Shown: in pieces, positions 48,301 through 57,300 of the stretch
Layout of the letters: every line of letters starts with the position of its first letter
How positions within the stretch are numbered: position 1 is the stretch's first letter
Notes under the pieces: model-generated
What the model saw: only the letters and a program-made list of their open reading frames with translations
Database searches by the model: none
What the model was told of the DNA's origin: nothing
Assembly (NCBI RefSeq): GCF_019059575.1
Contig: NW_024881564.1
Span: forward strand, 1,116,001 to 1,180,000
Length of the DNA stretch: 64,000 nt
Source of the DNA: Amphibalanus amphitrite
Taxonomy: Eukaryota; Arthropoda; Thecostraca; Balanomorpha; Balanidae
Direction: 5' to 3'
Translations under genes and position numbers: made by a program

Positions 48301-51300
48301 ATTGAATCGGTCATTTCATCAAGTGAGTCGTGATTGAATTGATTGAATTTTTTTGAATCGTTTACAAGTCTGAATTCACACGACACTTTCATATTGTGAC
48401 CCTCGGTGACCTGACCTCGCTGTGACCTGACCTGTGTGTGTGTGTGACCTGGTATCAGTGACCTCAGATAGCAAAGTATGTGTTTGACGAACAATGTACC
48501 ATCGATGGTTTTCAATAAATTACCAATTTACTCGATTTCACAACACATTTCTTGAAATGCCTGTGAACGGTGAAAATCCGACCTTTGACCTGACCTGTGA
48601 CGTCATCGGTTTGACCTAGGTCAATGAAATTTGGTCACAAGGTAGTTCCCCGGTGGGGCTATCGAGCACCGTTTGAATTTTGAAAATCGGCCGGTAAATT
48701 TCCGAGATCTTAGGGGGGGGGGGGGGCCGAAACGGCCCCTCCCCTACGGGTGGTAGGGTCCGCCGATAGCCCTACGGGGCGCGAGTTAACCCTATTAGTG
48801 GCAGGGGGGGGGGGGGTTGTTTTTATCCACCCCTCAGGTTTTTCGGGAATATCTCCGAAACCGCTGAAGCTACGATGCTGAAATTTTCTGACTTTTCCTA
48901 AAACTAAATTGGGCACATTCCCTAAAAATTTCAAGTTCATAACTTTACCAGGGGCGGCTCCAGAGCACTGGGAATTGGGGGGTCCTATTCGTGAAGCGAG
49001 TCATTTGGGCGAAGATCACGATGCTGCACCAGTTTTACGAACAGTGAATAAAAGGTATCATGTGATAACATATACAGTTATTGTGCATCCTCTTTTGACA
49101 CGTTTTTGCTATAATAGGCGGATCCAGGCGTCCAAAAAGGGGGGTTATGTTTTACCTCCCAACATAGGTGCCCTGACACCGCCTATGCATTACCAATACA
49201 ATTTTAGTCGTTCTCTCATAAGAAAATTATAGCATAACAAGACCATTACCACCCTTTTTAGAAACAGTACCAACAAAAACCTTATTTACTATACTTTTTG
49301 TGTACCCCCAATCTCAATGATCTGTATCCGCCTATGATTTTTGAAAATGCATATTTTTGGGATCCATGTGAATTCCTGGTTCATTCTCTATCGATCGGCA
49401 AAAGTTGCGTTAAGATTGGTTCAGAAACCTGGCCGTGATAAACAGTCTAAAATGTATCTGCAATTTGCCCGTTTTTACCCCCTCTACCCCCCCTATTGAC
49501 ATTTTTTTATTTTTATTTTTTAGAAATGTAGATCACGTTGAGCGAAATCGAATGCCGTTTGAATTTTGAAAATCGGCCCGTTAGATCTCGAGATATCAAG
49601 GGGGGGTCGTAAACAGCCCCCCCCCCCCTGCCACTAATAGGGGGTAGCCAGGAGCCTGCCACTAATAGGGTTAACACGCGCGGCAGTGGAAGGGTTGCGA
49701 GTACTACGCCCAGTGGAAGGGGGGCGGATGTCGCCCCCTTAAGATCTCAGCTCCCACTGCAGCTAGAAAGACGAAATTTGGAGGGTAGGTGAGGGCCATG
49801 GGGAACTCTGTTGTGTGTGAATTTCATGACCCTAGGTCAATATCTTCAAGGTCAAATGAGGTCAAATTTGGTCAAATCTGCCATGTTAGCGACTTTTTTG
49901 CGTTTACACGCCGATAACTCAAAAAATTACCGCCCGATTTTCTTTAATCTTTCACTATACGAAAGAACAAACATTTGTGAGTATGTATGGTGAATTTCTA
50001 GATAATCCAACAATAAATATGGCAGTTAGAAGCCTGCTAAGGGTAAGATGTCGCCGGCTGAAGCGGGATCGGCCGACGCGGGAAACGCGGCAATCACAAT
50101 TTTGTTGTTGGTTTGTTTATTGGGGCTTTAGGGCGCGCCGTTTACACACTCATAACTCAAGTTGTTACCGGCCGATTTTCAAAGTTCTTTGACCATATGT
50201 TTGCCTGTACATTTCTCAGTCTTCTCACCGAATTTGACGTGAATCTAATATAATCAGCGGTAAGGAGCGCGATGTAAAGACGGAACCGTCCCGCCCCGGC
50301 ACAGTCTACAATTCAGGCGGCGCGTAACGGCTAGCGCCGGCCGCCGCGGCGGCAGGATGTTTGACTTTACACCGCTATTACTAGAAAAGTTGTGAACCGA
50401 TTTTCTTACTTCTTGCACGAGAAGATCTGCAATTCAATTCTGGACAGGTAGCCGAAATTTCACATTGATATTATGCTTGCGGCGCGAGTTATTGGCGAAG
50501 AACAGGAGGGGTGGGCGAAATCCGCCCCCCCCTTCCACTGGTTAACCTTAGCGACAAAGTATCGTGAAAAAGTTTAAAAGCCAAATGCCAAAAAAAAAAA
50601 CGATTCAGCAGTAAGAAGTAGCATATCATGGGTACCTAGTACCGCAGTATGGACCCAACATCAGTCGCTGTTACCCATAAAGTAGACAGCACATGGAGGC
50701 TGAATGGCAACATCAAATATTTTGTACATTAAAACCGTCTTCCTCATTGATCTGCAGTGCATCCCAACAGCACCGTCATAAACCAAGATCTTCTTGCCCT
50801 CCATCAAAAGTTGGCACATTTCTGGCAACCCTATTAATTAAATCTGAAGCTTCCTCTAAAAATCTAAACACCGGCGCTCAAAATTACCTCACCCAAGCTG
50901 TCCCGCCTCTTCCGTTTAACTCACCCCACCTCTCCCGTTCCTCGCCTCACCGGTCTATGAGCAGCTCTCGCAGCCGCCGACTGTGCTCGTTGTTGTCCAG
51001 TAGCCGGGCCAGACTCGAGAAGTAGGTGCCCATGCTCGTCTCCACCTGGTACTCGCACTTGTCCACGTGGTACAGCTCTTCGGCGCCGCCAGGGTACGAG
51101 GTCAGGTCGCTGTGGAAACAGGTCAGATTAGGTCATGTCCCTGGCACCAAAGGCGGGTCAGACCGGGTCTGGTCAGGTCACGAACATGGCCGGGAGGTCA
51201 GGTCCGGTCACTGGCACGGGGAAATCGAGCTAGGTCACTGGCGTTATGTCAACAGTATTAGGAGCGGCTTTTATTGCCCTCACAAAACTGACGCGTCATC

Positions 51301-54300
51301 TAACATGTCTAGCGAACTCTGTCCAACAAACCCTGACCTTCCCCGCCACAACATTCCCAAAGCTCCCAAAGCTCCATCAGCCTTTCCCTTTTCACATCCC
51401 CAAACTGCTCCTAACCAGTAAAACGCCTTTTGGGCGAAGAACGAGCGAGCGAGATAGTGAGCCCTGCACGTGCGAAAGGGCGAGAGGGTACTTCCAACGG
51501 GCTTGTGCAAAACACCCTTCTAACCGGTCGCTAGCGGTGTGCCAAATTTGAACGCAATTGGCCCAGCCGTTCCTGAGATCTGGAAGCGGCATTCTGCACG
51601 TGCGCACGTGCAAAAGGGGTCCAAACCGACTTTTGCACGGCACCCTACTAAATGGTCCCCAACTGTGTACCAAATTTGAGCGCAATCGGCCCAGCCGTTC
51701 TCGAGATCTGGGAGCGCCCCCTGCACGTGCGCACGTGCAGTAGCACCCTAACCGCAACACATGGGAATGCATTGCCTGGTGGGTGCCTACCTGTATGCCA
51801 AGTTTCAGCGAAATCGCCCCAGTAATTACCGAGTTATTGAAATGGGAACAAATTTGGCACCTCTTCTTTTTGCATTTTGCACGTGCAGTGGGGGTCCCTC
51901 ACATAGATCAAGAATATCCGACCTTTGGTAGAAGGGATGCAGCTACCCAACAAAAATTACCGCAAGACAATCGCCCAAGCGGCTGCTGAGATATGGGCCT
52001 CTCAAAATCACTACTTTTGCAAAACAGCTTGAACACCCTTGACTTTTCACGTGGCACGTGCCACGACGGTCACTGAGATGTATCAAAAGTAGCCAATTAC
52101 GGGGTAGAAGGAATGGGGCTACACAGCAAAAAAGACCGCAGGCCAATCGGTCCAGCAGTTGCTGAGATATAAGCCTCTCAAAAGCGTTACAGGCCGGGCC
52201 GGGCCGGGCCGGGCCGCTCATACTGAGATTTTTCCGTTATGTTGAAAAGACTCACTTCGCTCGCTGCGCTCGCTCGCTCGTAACCAGACTCCCAGCTCGT
52301 CTCATCGATCCCGCACAGCGGCCGAGTCATAACTCATAGCCATACCCTGACCCACACTTCCCCTCTGCACACGTCTGGTCCAAAAGGCCCACTGAATGCC
52401 TAATTTCCCCTAAGAAAAACTTCCCCGCACCCCGCTCACCGGTCGAGCAGAACCGCGGCCTCCGTGTCGCTCAGCTCGGTCAGGTTCCCCATACAGACGG
52501 CCAGCCGGAGGTCGGTTCCGACCATCACCAGGTCACCCACCGCCAGCTGGGTGGCCGGCGCACCCGGCGGACGCTGCACCCGGTGCACCCAGCCGGCTGG
52601 GGTGCGGCGCGCACCCAGCAGCCGGCAGCGGGCCAGCGCGTGGCCGCGCGCCTGCCGCTCGGCCGCCGGCAGACACCAGAGCCGCGCCATAGAGACCTGG
52701 TCGGCCGAGTGAGCAGCCTCGAGGCGCAGTAGAAGGCTCCAGCGCAGGAAATAGGCCAGGTGGGCCGGGGATAGGTGTGAGGCACCGTCCGGAACCGCGT
52801 GAGGAGGATCGCTCGGTCTGAAAATAGTGAAAAATTTGAGTTCACTTGTCAACATCTTCAACAATCGACATAGGATATTATATACGGAGAACACTTAGAA
52901 AACGTCATCGAACTTAACAAATCCCACCCAACCAGCTTCAGACCCGAATTTTACTGCCGCAACAAAACATAACCTGCCCTGAACATCTATCACTCCACTC
53001 TCCCCACAACCCTCTTCCCGCAACTCACCGCTGGTAGGCCGAGCACGCCACCAGATGGGGACACTTCTGACAGGCCCGCTCGTTGCCAATGACCTCTGGC
53101 AGCGGAGGCAGCTCCAGCTCCCCCAGCGGGTCGACAGAGGCGGCGGCAGGGTCGGCAGAGGCGGCGGCGGGGTCGACAGAGGCGGCGGCGGGGTCGACAG
53201 AGGCGGCGGCGGGGTCGGCGGGGGCTGGGGCAGCGCTCAGGAAGTAGACTAGCTCGTTCCGCAGCTGCAGCAGATCTCTCTGATTGTGCGGCCCGGCCGC
53301 CACCTCCCGCATACCGCCCGTCCTGAGGTCAGGTCAGGTCATGTCAGATCAGAGAAGGCTGAGGCAGAGCATGTGGGACATAGTGACACCACGCGACGGC
53401 AAAATTACACGGCGAAGGGCGAGGGTTATGTAATAGCGAGCTCCTAACGAGAATCATTTTTCCACGCCAAATGGTGATTTTCCGATCGTATAACGTGCAC
53501 AATGCAGATGCTTTAGAGCTACAGATGACCGTTAGATAATTAAATTGATAACATTGAGGGGTGGGAGCTGAACCTGGTTAATTCAACTGCGGCAGTACTG
53601 ACCGGATACTTAACTGAAAGTAGACATTAGGTAAATTATAAGCACTGAGGGCTCAGACGTGCATCGTCCCACAACTTGGAGCAGGATCCACACTGAAAGC
53701 CATCCCACACTCCTTCACAGGAGTGTTTTTTTTTTTAAAGTTTCTACATCCCATCCGGCCCAGCCGGACCCACCTCAGGTAGAGCAGCAGTCCCGCGCCG
53801 GGGTCGGGCCTCCTCTCTGACGTCATCATGGAATAGAGCGTCACCTGACCCTGGTGTTCGGCAGAGAACGTAGGTCTGCCAGTCTTCAGCTCCAGGGGTA
53901 ACACCTGACGGGGAGGGGGAGGGTGTCAGGGTGACAGGGCAGCAGCGGAGGGGGGAGGGGCAGATCCCCGCCGGGATGGAGAGAAGCATGGTTATCAGAA
54001 CATTGAGTTGAGTCAGACTCAGTCATATAGCCAGAATGCGTGTGCAGTACACCAGTGAATCCCATTGGATCTCGACGGGCAAAAAGTACGTCGAACAACT
54101 TCTTATAAACGATACTCTGAGCCCTTTCAGTGGCTGTAGTGAAAGCATTTGCGATTGAAATGAGCGTTATTTCGAATCAAGAAGAAACTTGCCTTTGTAG
54201 GACGTTTTCTGCACTTGACTTCAACAGTCAGATCGATTTTTCCCTTGATGCCGAGCCGTGGTGACCAGTAGTTCTCTTCGATATCCTTCAGCGCCGTTAC

Positions 54301-57300
54301 CCGGCCGTCCCAGATCTCGTCGCTGCGTGGCGCTGGCGTCGCCACTTTTCCCTGTATAGGTGTCGCCACCTCTGCGTCTCGCCCCCACTCAGCGTAGCGC
54401 CGCACCCAGGCCAGGATGGGCGCCACGAACTGATCCAGCTCCTCTACCAGCTCGGCGCTGGAGAGATTGCCGCCGTATGCGGCGCTGACGGTTGAGTTCT
54501 GGCGCAGTAGTTCGGAGACGCGCGACCGGATAGCGCTGGCTGTACAGAGGCGGTTCCTCATCACCTGTAGGCAGGAGGGGAGGGTTCAGCGGGTGATTCA
54601 CAGACCGGGAGCCTGCCCTATCTTTAAAAAAAATGACCGTTAGATTTCAGGGCACCGGAATGGCGGCAAGTATCCGAACCTTATCATGCCACGTTATTGC
54701 AGGAGGGAACACTGAAGAACGATCGTGCGTCTTGCATTAGCCAAATTCAGTGTTGCATGCACATAAGGTGAAATAGCAATATCCGAACGCTAAAGCAGTA
54801 GCTTTCGCTGATCATAGTACTGCGACTCGCGATGATACATAAACACGAGGCTACACAATTATAATATTCTCCACCATGAAGGTCAGCATTTCAGGCTAGT
54901 GCGTCACGTCCCCTTCTGGACGAAATAATAAAGGCATCTCCACCAGGCGTAACATCATCAAGATAGTCGAAGAAACATCCCCAGTGAGCATTAAGCTTTG
55001 TCCAACCATTCTGCCAGTGCCTGTAGCCACATCAACAGTCCCCCCCCCCCCTCCATCAGGCGGGGTCGGCCCGTCACAGCATGAGTCAGGCTTCTCACAA
55101 GACGCCGGCGACGGTTTGGTCAATACGTGTCGCTCAAGGAGTCACACCACCACTGTCTGGTACGACCTGGGTCGGACGGGAGGGGACGGGGACGGGGACG
55201 GGGGCGGGGTGGGAGGGGGTGGGGTAGGTGGGGTCCGGGACGATACAGTGACACATGAATGTCTGCGTTGTACACGTACTATCTCGCAATGGCGAAATAT
55301 TTGAAATGTGTATTTTCGTACAGCATCGATAATGCCTGGAACAATGTGTGTTGTCAAGCTCGCCGTGCGCAGATAGTTCGGGAGGATAAAAAGCAAGATT
55401 AAGTAAAAAAAAAAGGTTTTTGACACGAAGAAGTAATATATAATAAAAAACGACTCACCTCTCAGCAAACCATCGAACCACCACCATGGATTACCTACTA
55501 CCTCATCCATGCCACCACCATACAGTCACACAAAGCTAGTAGTCATGATCTAGTTCAGCACCTCTCTCAACACTAGAGATGTCAATCGGATACCAACTTT
55601 TTGGTATACCGATACCAAACCGATACCAAATTGGTATTTGGTATTTCAAGGCGAGTGCATTTGCTATTTTGTTGGTATTATGAATCCTCACTAATGTAAA
55701 AGAGGCTGAAAATTTAGTAAAAAGTTGGTATTTTCCTCATACTCCCAAATCGGTTTGGTTTCGGTATTTCCCCATGGATATTGTTGGTATTTGGTTTGGT
55801 ATCGGTATCACGATTTTGCGTAATTGACATCACTACTCAACACGCCAACCCGAGTCAAGGTGAACTGATAAGACCCTCCTCTCCCTCCCCACAAACTTCC
55901 TCACACTCCCTCCAATCTACTAACCTCCTGAAACAGCTGGTGAACCATCGTTCCGACCAGCATGGCTTTATTTCCGGGCTCCAGACCACGGAACAGCTCA
56001 GAGAGCACGGCCTTGCGGGCACAGAAGACGGCCGAGACCACGCTGGTGCCGGAGAGGAGGCGGTCCGGCCGCACCACCAGCTGGCCAGCCAGGTTGTCGA
56101 TGACGTCACCATTGGAGGTGTGTAGCACGTGCACAGTGTCTCCGGCGGCCACACGTGTCGAGGACCTGTCACGGAGGAGGGAGTGCTGAAACGATTTAAA
56201 TACGAATTTGGAAGCGTTGAAGAGGGTGTCGTAAGGTAACTAACTTTAATACGCTTGAGTTCTTTGTCGGTTTAGCAATGAAAAATGAGTAGAAAGAAAC
56301 ATTGAATCAAACCTACATCACATTGGGAGAAAATGTTTGAGTAAAATACATGAGCTTTGAAAGACAAATGCGTTCGTTTTCAGTAAAGTAAAACGCAAGC
56401 AATGAACTGATTCAGCCTTTCAACCATTGGAATAACACAAAATTAGGTGTCACTGTGCTGTACAATCATCTAGACATTCTATTCAAAACAACGAGATATA
56501 TTTTCCTTGTTGACATTTATTCACCGGCAGGCAATCATAGCACAGTATTGTACAATGTGCATTCAACAAAACTACATAGGTACTTATTTATATGCTCATT
56601 CACAAAATAAAGAGCTTCGAAATGCACCACCCATAGCGTTAAAACATCCGTCGGTGCTCGTACAACATCCGGCATTCGTAAGTGAGTATTTTGAAACGGT
56701 ACTGAACGACAATGAAGTCGTAACGACTAAAACAGCTCCTACACGGAAACAGAACAGCCCATAATACCAAACTACATATATATACGCCGTAAACATCAGA
56801 TGCCGAATCACACACAGACACAGTGGCAAGTCACCGTTTGATAATCGCGAGAAAAGTTGCTAAGCTGCACGAACACTGCAACACAAATAGCACATCAGCC
56901 TCGAGCATTGGAGTCTAAACCTGAAATATGCAGCAAGCTAAAATGACGCCTATCAATAGAATACGTGATAACTGCACGTCAGTATTACAGGGGCAGTACC
57001 AAGCAAAACAATAAGGTAACAACCACAACGTAACATAACGTAAGGCAAGGTAATGTTTAGCAATGTCACACACACGAAACAAGTGCGGTCGTAAGAGATT
57101 TCTGGGATGATATCATCAGCGCATGTCAAAAGGTAAAAACGAAAGCGAATGGCATACCGCTCGGTACACCTGGGCCTCGGCACACCCGTTGTTTCAAGTT
57201 ACACATCCCTAACGGGGATAAAACAGAAATGCAAAAGCACATTCCCAGCCATAATCGTACCGGTGTACGCATTGACGGTAAATTATAAAAAAGTCAACTG

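Larger units (their letters stand above)
43524..48374. mobile_element. hAT-like element (4.85 kb) carrying a USP37-like coding sequence
   Basis: The left end is CAGACTTGTAAGCGATTCAA (43524) and the right end is its inverted copy with one mismatch, ending at 48372. The flanks share TCACACG (43517-43523 and 48376-48382); with one mismatch the match extends to 8 bp. This fits a hAT-type duplication if the right tip includes two extra A. Both subterminal zones (43530-43720 and 48160-48360) are filled with TGATTGAATCG-like repeats. The interior holds a USP37-like frame, two smaller inverted-repeat elements, and no visible transposase. Confidence 0.75.
42729..48789. mobile_element. TTAA-flanked foldback element, copy B, split by a 4.85-kb insertion
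   Basis: It starts TTAACCCGCGCCCCGTAGGG at 42729 and ends with the inverted CCCTACGGGGCGCGAGTTAA at 48789. Inside each end is a G-run hairpin with a GAAACGG core. The interior 42790-43523 and 48375-48720 is collinear with copy A. Copy A is continuous across the point where copy B is interrupted, so 43524-48374 is a later insertion. It lies in DNA2 intron 7. The final TTAA is shared with the next element. Confidence 0.85.
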
